From Sutterella sp. (GTDB taxonomy: Bacteria; Pseudomonadota; Gammaproteobacteria; Burkholderiales; Burkholderiaceae_F): a stretch of 64,000 nt of DNA. The notes under the pieces are model-generated. The model did not search any database. It saw only the letters and a program-made list of their open reading frames with translations, and was not told where the DNA came from. Below, one piece after another: positions 7,921 through 17,190 of this stretch. Position numbers and translations under genes: made by a program. The stretch covers positions 14,303 through 78,302 of the forward strand of contig DYBN01000009.1 of the NCBI GenBank assembly GCA_019418605.1, read 5' to 3'. How positions within the stretch are numbered: position 1 is the first letter of the stretch; the number at the start of each line of letters is the position of its first letter.

Positions 7921-9063
7921 TCACCGGCGGCTTTTTGCCGGGTGCTTGAGCTGCGCGGTGAGGGCGTCGAAATCCTCTCGAAGCTTCTTGTCGTAGAACG
8001 CCTCGAGCTTGGGCGGCTCGAACTCAAAGATGCTCTGCAGATCCTTTTGTCCCGCGCGGATCACGTTGACCAGGTCGCCTCCGACCTTGACGGTGCGGAA
8101 GGTGTTGCGCGCAAGCTCGTAGTTGATTTTCATCTCCGACGAGAGCCGCTCGAGATCCTCCAGGCGCCTTTTAAGGTGCTTTTCGTAGAGATCGGCGAGA
8201 TCGATCGTGCGCGAATTCAAGTCAAGGTTGTTCATCGCCACGTCGGAGTGCTTTCCGAGGCTCTGCCTCAAGCTGTCGGCCTTGAGCATCTCGCGCGTGG
8301 CTTCGGCGATGATGTCTTCAAGCCGCTTGATGTAGACCGTCTCGATCGTCTTTGCCGCGCGCTCGATGGCCGCGATGTAGACGCGGTAGCTCATCATCAC
8401 GTAGCCCGTGTAGGCGCGCACCTGCTCGCTCGTGGCGTCGGGCCCCTTGAGCTCCGCACTGAGGTTTTGCTCAATGGCGCGGATGTTTTCCGCCACGGCC
8501 ATGACCTGCGCGAGGTCGCTGCCTTCGGCCGAATAGAGAAGGCCGTCCAACTGCTCGGGCCGCATCGAGAGGCCTCGGGCGGCCATTTTTTCAAGTGTCT
8601 CGCTCTTGAGCCGCTCAATGCGCGCCTGGTCGGTTTCAATGGCCTTGCGCTCGCGCGCAATGCGTCGGTTGAGGCTCGCGCGCGTAGCCTTGAGCGGAAC
8701 AAGAGACGTCGCGGGCGCCGCAATGGAGGCAAGCTTCCAGGCGTTGATCTGCTCGCGCCTTGCATTGATGCCGTCTTCAATGCGCTGCACCTGATCGATC
8801 AAGGCAAGGATGTCCGAGTGCAGAAATTCCTTCAGGCACCCGTCGACAATGCGCGTAATTTCCGGATCCCGGAACGTGATCGCCTCAAGCAGCGTCTTTT
8901 CCACCTCAAGCCCTTCATCGTCGTGGCGATCGATGTAGCTCACGCCTTCCTGCAGCCGCGGGGAGACGCGCTTCCAGAAAGCCGCGAAGGTCTTTGCGGA
9001 AAGCGTGTGGGAGGCCGTGAGGACCACGGCTTCCATGAGAGCTTTGGCAACGAACGATTTCAT
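7921..9063 (-). CDS. Coiled-coil protein of unknown function
   Basis: A 380-residue protein that I do not recognise. It is rich in charged residues and probably mostly helical, with heptad-like stretches at about residues 130-175 (RASLNRRIARERKAIETDQA) and 290-340 (LYEKHLKRRLEDLERLSSEM). There is no signal peptide; the N-terminus (MKSFVAKALMEAVVL) is mildly hydrophobic but not a clear membrane anchor. It lies last in a minus-strand run after rlhA with a gap of about 100 bases, and converges with queC. Its general look is of a structural or membrane-associated helical protein such as TelA-type proteins, but no motif supports that. Confidence 0.75.
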   Translation of the reverse strand: MKSFVAKALMEAVVLTASHTLSAKTFAAFWKRVSPRLQEGVSYIDRHDDEGLEVEKTLLEAITFRDPEITRIVDGCLKEFLHSDILALIDQVQRIEDGINARREQINAWKLASIAAPATSLVPLKATRASLNRRIARERKAIETDQARIERLKSETLEKMAARGLSMRPEQLDGLLYSAEGSDLAQVMAVAENIRAIEQNLSAELKGPDATSEQVRAYTGYVMMSYRVYIAAIERAAKTIETVYIKRLEDIIAEATREMLKADSLRQSLGKHSDVAMNNLDLNSRTIDLADLYEKHLKRRLEDLERLSSEMKINYELARNTFRTVKVGGDLVNVIRAGQKDLQSIFEFEPPKLEAFYDKKLREDFDALTAQLKHPAKSRR

Positions 9064-9165
9064 AGCCTGAAAATGTTGTGATTCTTATCGATGGGGCGCG
9101 CCCGGCACAAGGTGCCCGGAGCACCTAATCCTAACGCAATTGACCTGCAGGCGCCGGCATTGGGC

Positions 9166-11166
9166 TTATCGGGCGGGCCCGAGGCTCTTTTCAAGGGCCT
9201 TGAGCTCCTCGTCGTTTTCAACGAGCGAAATGGTCATTTCACAATGCCGGCAGTCAAAGCGCGCAATGAGGCGCCTGCCCTTGTCGTTGACCAAAATGAG
9301 GGGCAGGGGCTTTAATTTTCCGCCGTTGGCGCGCTTGAAGGCTTCCTTTTTGGCGGGATCGCCCTTGACGCGCTTGGGACACAGGTCAAGCGTGTGCCGC
9401 ACGCAGTGCCGGCAGCGCATGAGCTCGGCGGTAAAAAGGTCGGCCTTGCGCCCGTCGACTTCAAAGGCAAGAAGCGGCCCCGCAGCGCCAAGCTCGGAGA
9501 GAAGCTCGCGCGTGAAGTGATTGGCCGCGTTTGCGCCGAACCCCGAGAGATCGCACAAGGGGGCAAGCCTGCGCGCGCGCTCAAAGTCGGGGACGGCGAC
9601 GGTGCCCGCGGGCTGGCTCTTGATAATGGCGGCCTCGAGCTTTTCGAGCACGGCGCGGCGCAGATTGTTCATCACCGAAACCGGCACGAAGGGAACGGCG
9701 TCGGCGTTGCCGTCAGTGCCTTCGAGGGCAAGCGAGGCAAAGGAAAAGCCCGTCTCGCCCGTTTTCTTCAAAGCCCCTTTAATGGACGCAAGCCCCCGGG
9801 CGGGGTCTTTGGCGAGGGAAACTTCAAACGGGGCGCTCTCTTGGACCAAAACGCCTCCTGCGCGGGCTTTGAGCGTCACGGCCGACGCATCAGCCGCAAG
9901 GACAAAGTCAACGGGAATGCGCCGCTCGGCGCTTTTTCCCTCAAGCGCTCTTTCGAAAGCGCGGTCCTTGTTGCGGCCGATGACGGTGCCGGGCCTTAAG
10001 TCCGGGTGGTGCCTGAGGCCGTCGCGGACGTGAACGCGCACGAGGTTGGCGCCAAGAGGCTCGGCGCGGTTGACGTTAAGGCCGCATAGCGTGCGGCGAT
10101 GATCAAAATAGATGAGGCCGTCGCCGTTTGAGAGCGTCGCCTGCGTCTCGATGTCCACGGACTGCGGCGCGCTTGTCTTGACCGTCTTTACCGTGCCGAT
10201 GCGCTCGCCCGTGCTCTTTGGCGTATCGAGCGATGCGATCATGAGCTGGCGGCCGTTCACAAAGTAGTCGGTTGCGCCCCTCTGAAAGCTCTTGCGGGGG
10301 TCCGGCGTAAAGAAAAATGTGGTGCGCCCAAGCGACTGCTGCTGACAGCCCCCTGCAAGCTCTTCAATGACGTCGTCAAGCTTTTGCCGATAAAAGGCCG
10401 TGATGTTCTTGACGTAGGCGGCGTCCTTGAGGCGCCCCTCGATTTTGAAGCTTGAGACGCCCGCTTTGACAAGCGCCTTGAGATTGGCGCTCTGATTGTT
10501 GTCCTTGAGGCTTAAGACGTGCCTGCCGCGGGCAAGCTCGCGCCCTTGCAAATCAAAGACGTCGTAGGGCAGGCGGCAGGGCTGGGCGCAGGCGCCGCGG
10601 TTGGCCGAGCGAGAAGTCTGCGCGCACGACAGATAGCAGCGCCCCGAGTAGCTCACGCACAGCGCTCCGTGCACGAAAAATTCGATCCTTGCGCGCGGCA
10701 TCGCCAGGCGGCAGGCGGCGATCTCTGCGAGCGTGAGCTCGCGGGCAAGGACGACCTGCGAAAACCCCAGCGCATCCATGAGGGCCGCTTTTTCGGGCGT
10801 GCGGATGTCGCACTGGGTGGAGGCGTGAATTTCAATCGGAGGCAGCCCCGCCTTGAGCAAGCCCAGATCCTGCACGATGAGCGCGTCAACGCCGGCGTTC
10901 CAAGCCTGGCGCGCAACTTCAAGCGCCTGATCGACTTCGTCGTCAAAGCAGATTGTGTTTAACGCAACAAAGACGCGGGCGTGCACGCGGTGCGCGGCGC
11001 GCACGAGCTTTTCGATGTCGGACATGGAGTTGCCCGCCGCGGCGCGCGCCCCGAACGCGGGCCCGCCGATATAGACCGCATCGGCGCCGTGGCCGATGGC
11101 GGCAAGCCCCACCTCAAGGTCCCGCGCGGGTGCCAAAAGCTCCAGTTTCTCGAAGGCTTCGCTCAT
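9166..11166 (-). CDS. rlhA: U32-family 23S rRNA hydroxylase-type protein (RlhA/YdcP)
   Basis: Member of the peptidase U32 family, 666 residues, matching the long RlhA (YdcP) form rather than the shorter TrhP (YegQ). In E. coli RlhA is needed for hydroxylation of C2501 in 23S rRNA. The N-terminus LLAPARDLEVGLAAIGHGAD with AVYIGG is the TIM-barrel start. The block GALCVSYSGRCYLS, then ANRGACAQPCR, contains the conserved cysteines. CRHCVRHTLDLCP and FDCRHCEMTI in the last third add further Cys pairs, consistent with a metal or Fe-S site. It lies 54 bases behind the ankyrin lipoprotein in the same minus-strand run. Confidence 0.88.
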   Translation of the reverse strand: MSEAFEKLELLAPARDLEVGLAAIGHGADAVYIGGPAFGARAAAGNSMSDIEKLVRAAHRVHARVFVALNTICFDDEVDQALEVARQAWNAGVDALIVQDLGLLKAGLPPIEIHASTQCDIRTPEKAALMDALGFSQVVLARELTLAEIAACRLAMPRARIEFFVHGALCVSYSGRCYLSCAQTSRSANRGACAQPCRLPYDVFDLQGRELARGRHVLSLKDNNQSANLKALVKAGVSSFKIEGRLKDAAYVKNITAFYRQKLDDVIEELAGGCQQQSLGRTTFFFTPDPRKSFQRGATDYFVNGRQLMIASLDTPKSTGERIGTVKTVKTSAPQSVDIETQATLSNGDGLIYFDHRRTLCGLNVNRAEPLGANLVRVHVRDGLRHHPDLRPGTVIGRNKDRAFERALEGKSAERRIPVDFVLAADASAVTLKARAGGVLVQESAPFEVSLAKDPARGLASIKGALKKTGETGFSFASLALEGTDGNADAVPFVPVSVMNNLRRAVLEKLEAAIIKSQPAGTVAVPDFERARRLAPLCDLSGFGANAANHFTRELLSELGAAGPLLAFEVDGRKADLFTAELMRCRHCVRHTLDLCPKRVKGDPAKKEAFKRANGGKLKPLPLILVNDKGRRLIARFDCRHCEMTISLVENDEELKALEKSLGPAR

Positions 11167-11220
11167 GAGAAAAGCTCGGACGCGTCACATGCGCAAACGA
11201 AGTGCTCTTCGGGGGCCCGG

Positions 11221-12015
11221 CTACTTGGCGCGCGGTGCGGCGCGGCCGCCTGCCGCAGGCACCGTCTTGGCGTAGGGCGTGACGGGGGCTGCGCACTTGT
11301 CGACCTTGAGGTACTCCGCGAGCTCTTCGTCGCCCGCATTGCGTGCTGCGTCGGCAGGCGACTGGTTCTTGTCGTTGCAAAGGTCTCGCCAGGCGCCGGC
11401 TTTCAAAAGCGTCATCACCACCTGCCGCGAAGGCTTGCGGGCGGCCATGTAAAGGGGCGTGACGCCCGCGGCCGTCTGCACGTTGACGCGCGCGCCCTTC
11501 TCAAGCAGGAGCTTGACGATTTCATCGTGCCCCTGGGTTGCTGCGTAGTGCAGGGGCGTCCAGCCGCCCACGCGGTTGACGCTTGCGCCTTTGGCAAGCA
11601 GCGTCTGCACAAGCTCCATGTCGCCCTTAAAGGAGGCGAGCATCAGCGCGGTCTCTCCGAATTCGCTTGCCGTGTCGACCTCAAGGCCCGGCGCGTTGAG
11701 CAAAACCTCGACAACCTCGTCGTTTTCAAGCCGGATGGCGCGCACAAGGGCCGGGTCGCCGCCCTTGACGATCGTATTGGGGCTCATGCCCTGCGCAAGC
11801 ATGTACTGCACGACGTCGTCGCGGTCATGGTCCACGGCGTTTGCAAAGTTGCTCCAGTTCTCCTCGGGGCCCGCCATCGACACGGCGCCAGCCTCGGTGG
11901 CCCCCGTATCGGGCGTGCTCGAGCAGCCGGCGGCCATCAGGGCCGCAGCCGCGGCAGCCGCCAAAAAAGTGCACTTCGTCCAATGCAGCATGTCTTGATT
12001 CTCCCCGTTGTTCAT
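11221..12015 (-). CDS. Ankyrin-repeat lipoprotein
   Basis: A 264-residue predicted lipoprotein. The N-terminal hydrophobic stretch of alanines ends in the lipobox MAAGC, after which lipid is attached. Residues about 50-190 form roughly four ankyrin repeats, recognisable by segments such as GETALMLASFKGD, GWTPLHYAATQGHDEI and GVTPLYMAARK. The C-terminus carries AADAARN-like remnants and a basic tail. Its ATG overlaps the tatD stop as ATGA, so translation is probably coupled to tatD. Ankyrin repeats mediate protein contacts; the partner is unknown. An ankyrin protein after tatD is a common arrangement in related Betaproteobacteria. Confidence 0.9.
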   Translation of the reverse strand: MNNGENQDMLHWTKCTFLAAAAAAALMAAGCSSTPDTGATEAGAVSMAGPEENWSNFANAVDHDRDDVVQYMLAQGMSPNTIVKGGDPALVRAIRLENDEVVEVLLNAPGLEVDTASEFGETALMLASFKGDMELVQTLLAKGASVNRVGGWTPLHYAATQGHDEIVKLLLEKGARVNVQTAAGVTPLYMAARKPSRQVVMTLLKAGAWRDLCNDKNQSPADAARNAGDEELAEYLKVDKCAAPVTPYAKTVPAAGGRAAPRAK

Positions 12016-12845
12016 GCAACGTCACGTTGGATTTTGAAAAATTTCTGCGCCGTCTGCGTCGTTGTCCGTGCAACCTCGGCCGGATCGATGTCTTTGAGAG
12101 CGGCAATCGTGCGCGCAACGGCTCCGACAAGCGCGGGCTCGCAGCGCCGCCCGCGCCAGGGAACGGGCGCCATGTAGGGGCAGTCCGTTTCAATCATCAG
12201 GCCCTCAAGGGGCAGCGCGCGCGCAACTTCCCGCAGATTTTCCGCATTTTTAAAGGTGAGCACGCCGGTAAAGGAAACAAGGCCCCCGGCGTCAAGCGCT
12301 CTTTGCGCCGTGGCGAGATCGGCGCCGAAGCAGTGCAGCACGAAGCCGCACTCGCGCGCGCCTTGGGCAACAAGAATGTCAAGGGCATCGGCCTCGGCCT
12401 CGCGGGCGTGCACGATAAGGGGCTTGCCGAGCTCTCTGGCTGCCGTGATGTGCCGGCAAAAGCGCTCCTTTTGCCAAGTCAGGTCCCCCTTGCACCAGTA
12501 GTAGTCAAGGCCCGTTTCACCCACGGCGGCAATGCGCGGGTCGCTGCAGATGCGAAGAATTTCGTTGACATCGGGCTCGGGCCTGTCTTCGTACTCCGGG
12601 TGCAGGGCCCAGGCGCCAAAGAGCATGTCGGGAGCAAGCGCAAGCGTCTCAAAAAGAGGGTGCTCTTCACCCCTGTCGCAGGCAACGACCACGGCGCCCG
12701 TGAGCCCCGCGGCCTGCATGCGGGCGACGACCTCGGCCCTGTCGCCCGCAAATTCGGGCGCGTGAATGTGCGAGTGCGAGTCAAAAAGGGGGCCGAAGGC
12801 AGCCGGGGGCTGCGTCACGATCCTTTGAGCTGACGACTGCGCCAT
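12012..12845 (-). CDS. TatD-family metal-dependent deoxyribonuclease
   Basis: Metal-dependent DNase/hydrolase of the TatD/YcfH family, 277 residues. FDSHSHIH provides the HxH metal pair, GETGLDYYW the bridging Glu, IVHAREAEADAL another His, and ETDCPYMAP the conserved Asp. The ATG at 12845 follows a GGAG site six bases upstream and begins directly after the stop of the acyl-CoA ligase, so the genes are likely one transcript. The 3' end overlaps the ankyrin lipoprotein by four bases. The cellular substrate (DNA repair or 3' end processing) is inferred from the family. Confidence 0.93.
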   Translation of the reverse strand: MAQSSAQRIVTQPPAAFGPLFDSHSHIHAPEFAGDRAEVVARMQAAGLTGAVVVACDRGEEHPLFETLALAPDMLFGAWALHPEYEDRPEPDVNEILRICSDPRIAAVGETGLDYYWCKGDLTWQKERFCRHITAARELGKPLIVHAREAEADALDILVAQGARECGFVLHCFGADLATAQRALDAGGLVSFTGVLTFKNAENLREVARALPLEGLMIETDCPYMAPVPWRGRRCEPALVGAVARTIAALKDIDPAEVARTTTQTAQKFFKIQRDVA

Positions 12846-14666
12846 TTACGCTCCGTGCCCGGTGTAGAGCGCATCGATTTCCGCGGCAAAGCGCTCGGCG
12901 ATCTGGCGGCGCCGCAGCTTCATCGTGGTGGTCAGAAGGCCGTTTTCCACGGTCCAGGCCTCGGGCAGGATGCAGACGTTGCGCGGCTGCCCGTAGCGCG
13001 GAAAGTCCTTGGTGGCCGCGCGCACGCGCTTTAAGACGGCGCTGCGGATGTCGCGGCACCCCATCGTGGAGGGATCGTTGGGGTCGAGCTGCATGTCTTT
13101 GCAAAGCGCCGTCCACCGCTCGTGATTGACGACCACAAGCGCGGCGATGTAGGGGCGGTTTTCGCCCACCACCATCACCTGATCAAAGAGGTGGTCTTCC
13201 TGAATGGCAAATTCCAAGTCGACGGGACTTACCTTTTCGCCCACGCTCGTGACGATGATTTCCTTCAAGCGCCCCTTGATGCGAATGCGCCCGCCGTCGC
13301 TCATGTCGGCCTGATCGCCCGTCTTGAGCCACCCGTCTTCGGTGAAGGTGCGGCGGGTGTCTTCTTCGCGCCCCCAGTAGCCCTTCATCACCTGGGGACC
13401 GCGCACCTGCAGCTCGTCGTTTTCGCCGATGCGGGCTTCAACGCCCTTCAAGGGCCTGCCGACGGTGAGGGGGTGGTTGCCTTTTTCCTCGCAAAGCGAG
13501 ATGACGGGACTGCTCTCGGTCAAGCCGTAGCCCTGGCGAATCGGCACGCCCATGGCGCAAAAGAACTTGGCAACCGAATAGTTGAGTGCCGCACCCCCGG
13601 CAAAGACGATGCGGATGCGCCCGCCAAAGAGGTTGCGGATGTGGTTGCCGATCTTGCGCTGCAGGTAGTTCGCGACGAAAACGTCGAGAAACTCCCGCGC
13701 GGCGTGCTCCACGGGCAGACCGTTGGCGCGGCAAAAGCGCCTCCAGCCCACTTCGAGCGCCCAGTCAAAGAAGACGCCTTTTTTCCTGGGCATCTTGCGG
13801 CGCACGCTCATCACCTGGTTGTGGATGCGCTCAAGTACGCGCGGCACCGAGCACAAAATGGTGGGCTTGACGTCGCTTAAATCGTCGAGAATGTGCGAGA
13901 CGTTGCGGCAGAAGGCAAGCGAGGCGCCGGTGGCGACGGCAAGGTAGTAGCTTGCCGAGCGCTCAAAGGTGTGCGACAGCGGCAAGAAAGAGAGGTACCG
14001 GTCGTTTTCCGTGACGTTCATGTAGCCGTTGATTTGGCGCACGTTGCTCACGACGTTTTTGTGCGTGAGCATCACGCCCTTGGGGCGGCCGGTCGTGCCC
14101 GAGGTGTAGACGAGGGCCGCAAGGTCCTCTTCGCCGGGGCCTTCGGGCAGTTCTTCGACGTCGTTGCCCGTGGCAAGCCACTCTTCGAGCCCGCAGTAGG
14201 AAATGTTTCCCTCGCTCGTGCCCGAGTCCGTCTCGCCCGTGAGCACCACCTGCCTGAGGCTTGTCAAGGGCGTGCCGCTTGTCACAAGAGAATTCCAGCG
14301 GGCGTAGTTGACGGTGACGAGAAACTTCGCGCCCGAGTTGTTGAGAATAAAGCAGGAGCTGCCCGCCGTGTCGATGGCGTGCAGGGGAACGGGAACGAGC
14401 GCGTTGGCGAGCGCCGCCTGATCAAAGGTGAGGGCGTCGATGCCGTTGGGAAGGAGCATCGCGACCCGATCGCCCTTTTTGAGCCCCATTTTGACGAAGG
14501 CGCGCCGCCAGCGCAGCACGCGCTCGGAAAAGTCGCGCCAGGTCAGAGCAATCCAGCTGTTGGTGCAGTAGTCATACCACCGATACGCTTCATGATCCGG
14601 GTACAGACGAGCCGTGCGTTCAAGCATTTCGGGAAGAACGCGGTATTCATCGATATAGCGCGGCAA
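12846..14666 (-). CDS. Long-chain acyl-CoA synthetase (AMP-forming)
   Basis: Adenylate-forming enzyme of 606 residues that activates fatty acids to acyl-CoA. The AMP-binding signature YTSGTTGRPKGVMLTH is at about residues 188-203. QGYGLTESSPVISL, then DGWLKTGDQAD and IKGRLKEIIV mark the later adenylation motifs. The start is a TTG at 14666, supported by AGGAG nine bases upstream. It belongs to the large FadD15/AAE family of long-chain synthetases. It leads directly into tatD with no gap. Membrane attachment is possible but no transmembrane segment is evident. Confidence 0.92.
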   Translation of the reverse strand: MPRYIDEYRVLPEMLERTARLYPDHEAYRWYDYCTNSWIALTWRDFSERVLRWRRAFVKMGLKKGDRVAMLLPNGIDALTFDQAALANALVPVPLHAIDTAGSSCFILNNSGAKFLVTVNYARWNSLVTSGTPLTSLRQVVLTGETDSGTSEGNISYCGLEEWLATGNDVEELPEGPGEEDLAALVYTSGTTGRPKGVMLTHKNVVSNVRQINGYMNVTENDRYLSFLPLSHTFERSASYYLAVATGASLAFCRNVSHILDDLSDVKPTILCSVPRVLERIHNQVMSVRRKMPRKKGVFFDWALEVGWRRFCRANGLPVEHAAREFLDVFVANYLQRKIGNHIRNLFGGRIRIVFAGGAALNYSVAKFFCAMGVPIRQGYGLTESSPVISLCEEKGNHPLTVGRPLKGVEARIGENDELQVRGPQVMKGYWGREEDTRRTFTEDGWLKTGDQADMSDGGRIRIKGRLKEIIVTSVGEKVSPVDLEFAIQEDHLFDQVMVVGENRPYIAALVVVNHERWTALCKDMQLDPNDPSTMGCRDIRSAVLKRVRAATKDFPRYGQPRNVCILPEAWTVENGLLTTTMKLRRRQIAERFAAEIDALYTGHGA

Positions 14667-14815
14667 AGTCGCTCTCTCCTATGCGTGGAAAAGATTGCTG
14701 TCGGGTTTCAAGGCGCACCATTTTATCAGTGCGTGCCTTGGGGGGCGCCGCTTGTCTTCGCGCGGGGCAGCCTCGTTTTCCCGCGCAAAGAAAGGGCTTT
14801 TTGATTTTGCGGTTC

Positions 14816-15628
14816 CTACCAGAGGACGCCGCGGCGCAGGTGAATGCGCGGGCAGGCGTTCTCGTCGAGATCAATCCAGCCGCGGTGCGGATTTTTCCCG
14901 TGCAAATCCCAGTCGGGCAGCACGAAGCGCTCGAAGTCGGCCGTTTTGCTGCGGCCCGCCTTGTGCGTGTGCCCGTGAATGACAAGGCTGCAGTCGTGGC
15001 GCCTGCAGTCCTGGGCGACCGCCGCGTCGACCACGTCCATCATTTCGGCCGACTTCACGGTCTTAGTTTTGAGCGACTGCGCGCGGGCCTCCTTGGCAAA
15101 GGCGATGCGCTCATCAACACTCATCTCAAGGCCCCTTACCTGAAAGGCGGGGCTTCGCACTTCGCGCCGGAAGGCCTGATAGTCAGCATCGAGCGTGCAC
15201 CACTCGTCGCCGTGCGAGAGAAGAATGCGCCTGCCGCCCACGGTGATCACGACCTGCGTTTTAATGAGCTGCGCTGCGCAGTGCCTGGCAAAATCCTCGC
15301 CCATCATGAAGTCGCGGTTGCCCTGCATCAAAAAGATGCGGCGCCCTCCCGCGGCGTAGTTTCTGAGCACGCGCGCAATGGGCTCGGCGGGCGAGCAGGC
15401 GTCGTCGCCGATCCAGTACTCAAAAAAGTCTCCGAGAATGAAAAGCTCCCGGTAGCGCTTGGCGCGCGTCTGCATGAACCACCAAAAGGACAGCAGCGTG
15501 CGCTTGCTTTTGCCCGAGAGGTGCAAGTCGGCAATGAAGACGGGCCGGCGGACATCCTCGACGCAGTCGGTGCCGCTGATGGCGGGAGCTTTGAGCGGGC
15601 GCGCCAGCGTGAGTCCAGTAAGAGGCAT
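14816..15628 (-). CDS. lpxH: UDP-2,3-diacylglucosamine diphosphatase
   Basis: Metallophosphoesterase that cleaves UDP-2,3-diacylglucosamine to lipid X in lipid A synthesis, peripheral at the inner membrane. All family blocks are visible in 270 residues: VFIADLHLS, ILGDFFEYWIGDD, QGNRDFMMGE, LLSHGDEWCTLD and VIHGHTHKAG. ATG at 15628 puts the first metal block near residue 30, about 20 residues later than in E. coli LpxH, and the frame is open further upstream, so the start is not certain. It follows ppiB on the same strand, in an order (TPR, ppiA, ppiB, lpxH) shared by many Burkholderiales. Confidence 0.95.
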   Translation of the reverse strand: MPLTGLTLARPLKAPAISGTDCVEDVRRPVFIADLHLSGKSKRTLLSFWWFMQTRAKRYRELFILGDFFEYWIGDDACSPAEPIARVLRNYAAGGRRIFLMQGNRDFMMGEDFARHCAAQLIKTQVVITVGGRRILLSHGDEWCTLDADYQAFRREVRSPAFQVRGLEMSVDERIAFAKEARAQSLKTKTVKSAEMMDVVDAAVAQDCRRHDCSLVIHGHTHKAGRSKTADFERFVLPDWDLHGKNPHRGWIDLDENACPRIHLRRGVLW

Positions 15629-15864
15629 TGCGTGTCGAAGGGCGGGTGAGACCAAAAAAGGACTTGGGTGAAGGAAAAAACCCTTGAAACCCGAGTCCGC
15701 GGCATGCGGATCCCGCAGGCGGACAACCAGGATCTGCGCAGGGTTAAAAAAACGGCCGCAAGGCCGGCGCATCGCCCTCATAAAAGGGACTTGCCGGCAT
15801 CACGGCCTTCGTAGTCTAGCAGTGCCGGCGCCGCCCAAACGGGAGCTGCAGGCCGGCAGAGGGA

Positions 15865-16356
15865 CTAAATTTCCTCGACCTTTTCGATCACGACGTCGTC
15901 AACGGGAACGTCGCCGTAGAAGTTGCGCGTCGAAGTGCGCACGCGGGCGATGGCGTCGACCACGTCGGTGCCGGAGACAACCTTGCCGAAGACGGCGTAG
16001 CCCCAGCCGCGCGCGGTGGGAGCGGTGTGGTTGAGAAAATCGTTGTCAACGACGTTGATGAAGAACTGGCTGGTGGCCGAGTGCGGCTCGTTGGTGCGGG
16101 CCATGGCGATCGTGTACTTGTCGTTCTTCAAGCCGTTGGAGGCTTCGTTTTCAATCGGATCGTGCGTGGGCTTTTGCACCAGGCCGGGCTCAAAGCCGCC
16201 GCCCTGGATCATGAAGCCCGCGATCACGCGGTGGAAAATCGTGCCGTTGTAGAAACCTTCGCGCACGTAGGCCAGAAAGTTTTCACAAGTCTTCGGGGCC
16301 GCCGTCTCGTTCAACTCCACGTCGAAGACGCCCATATTTGTCGTAAAGCGAATCAT
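15865..16356 (-). CDS. ppiB: Cytoplasmic peptidyl-prolyl cis-trans isomerase B
   Basis: Cyclophilin-type prolyl isomerase of 163 residues, the size of E. coli PpiB, without signal peptide. The active-site segment FHRVIAGFMIQGGGF, the following SQFFINVVDNDFLNH, and GYAVFGKVV are all present. ATG at 16356 gives the standard start MIRFTTNMG. It is a close paralogue of the periplasmic form encoded immediately upstream at 16524, and the two presumably arose by duplication. Co-transcription with ppiA and lpxH is likely. Confidence 0.95.
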   Translation of the reverse strand: MIRFTTNMGVFDVELNETAAPKTCENFLAYVREGFYNGTIFHRVIAGFMIQGGGFEPGLVQKPTHDPIENEASNGLKNDKYTIAMARTNEPHSATSQFFINVVDNDFLNHTAPTARGWGYAVFGKVVSGTDVVDAIARVRTSTRNFYGDVPVDDVVIEKVEEI

Positions 16357-16523
16357 CAGTCTAGTTTCCGTTTCCGTCGAAATGGACCATGCAGCATGGA
16401 TCTTTTGTTGCACGTGCACTTGCGTCTTTGAAGCCGCAAACGACGTAGTTTACCCCCGCGTTTTCCCTTGGGATATTCACGCCGTTGCTATGGTCTAGAA
16501 GAGTTGCTCCAAATCCTTAAGTG

Positions 16524-17111
16524 TTAACGCGTAATTTTCACGGAAGTGATTGTAACCGCTTTTTCAGGCACGTCGCCCATGCCGCGGCGAACGGTGGTCT
16601 TGACGCGGGCGATCTTGTCGACCACGTCCATGCCCTTGGTGACGCGGGCAAAGACCGTGTAGCCCCAGCCGTCGCGGGCGCGGCTTGCGTCAAGGAAGTC
16701 GTTGTCGACGACGTTGATGAAAAATTGGCTCGTGGCCGAATGCGGGTCGCTTGTGCGGGCAAAGGCGACGGTGCCGCGCTTGTTGGAGATGCCGCCGCGG
16801 GCTTCGTTGATGACGGGCTCGTGCGTGGGCTTTTGCTTGAGATCGGCCGTAAAGCCGCCGCCCTGAATCATGAAGCCGTCGATGACGCGGTGAAAGATCG
16901 TGCCGTCGTAGTGCCCCTCGTCGGCGTAGCGCACGAAGTTTTCGACGGCAAGCGGTGCGCGCTTGGCCTCAAAGCGAATTTCGATCGTGCCCATGCTCGT
17001 TTCGATGACGGCGCCCGTGGCAGGCCCCTGTTGGGCGAAGGCCCCGCTCGAGAAAGGCGCCAGGGCAAGAGCAAAAAGAGCAAGACGCATGCGGTTGGCT
17101 AGACGAATCAT
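16524..17111 (-). CDS. ppiA: Periplasmic peptidyl-prolyl cis-trans isomerase A
   Basis: Cyclophilin-type isomerase assisting folding of exported proteins. The 195-residue product starts with a signal peptide (residues 1 to about 26, ending GAFA|QQ). The catalytic segment FHRVIDGFMIQGGGF, the segment SQFFINVVDNDFLD and the end block GYTVFARVTKGMDVV match ppiB closely. ATG at 17111 is used; a second in-frame ATG seven codons later would also give a signal peptide. It lies between the TPR gene and ppiB on the same strand. Confidence 0.95.
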   Translation of the reverse strand: MIRLANRMRLALFALALAPFSSGAFAQQGPATGAVIETSMGTIEIRFEAKRAPLAVENFVRYADEGHYDGTIFHRVIDGFMIQGGGFTADLKQKPTHEPVINEARGGISNKRGTVAFARTSDPHSATSQFFINVVDNDFLDASRARDGWGYTVFARVTKGMDVVDKIARVKTTVRRGMGDVPEKAVTITSVKITR

Positions 17112-17190
17112 GGTGACGTGTCCTCAATAAAAAATCAATGAAAACGGTCGGCGCAGGAAGTGGAAAAAGGGGGAAGACCTGGCTTTTGAG

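Noticed and set aside
7942..9081. Long plus-strand open frame (379 codons) opposite the coiled-coil gene
   Set aside because: Its composition (Arg, Leu, Val, His-rich) is typical of antisense frames in GC-rich DNA, and it lacks domains.
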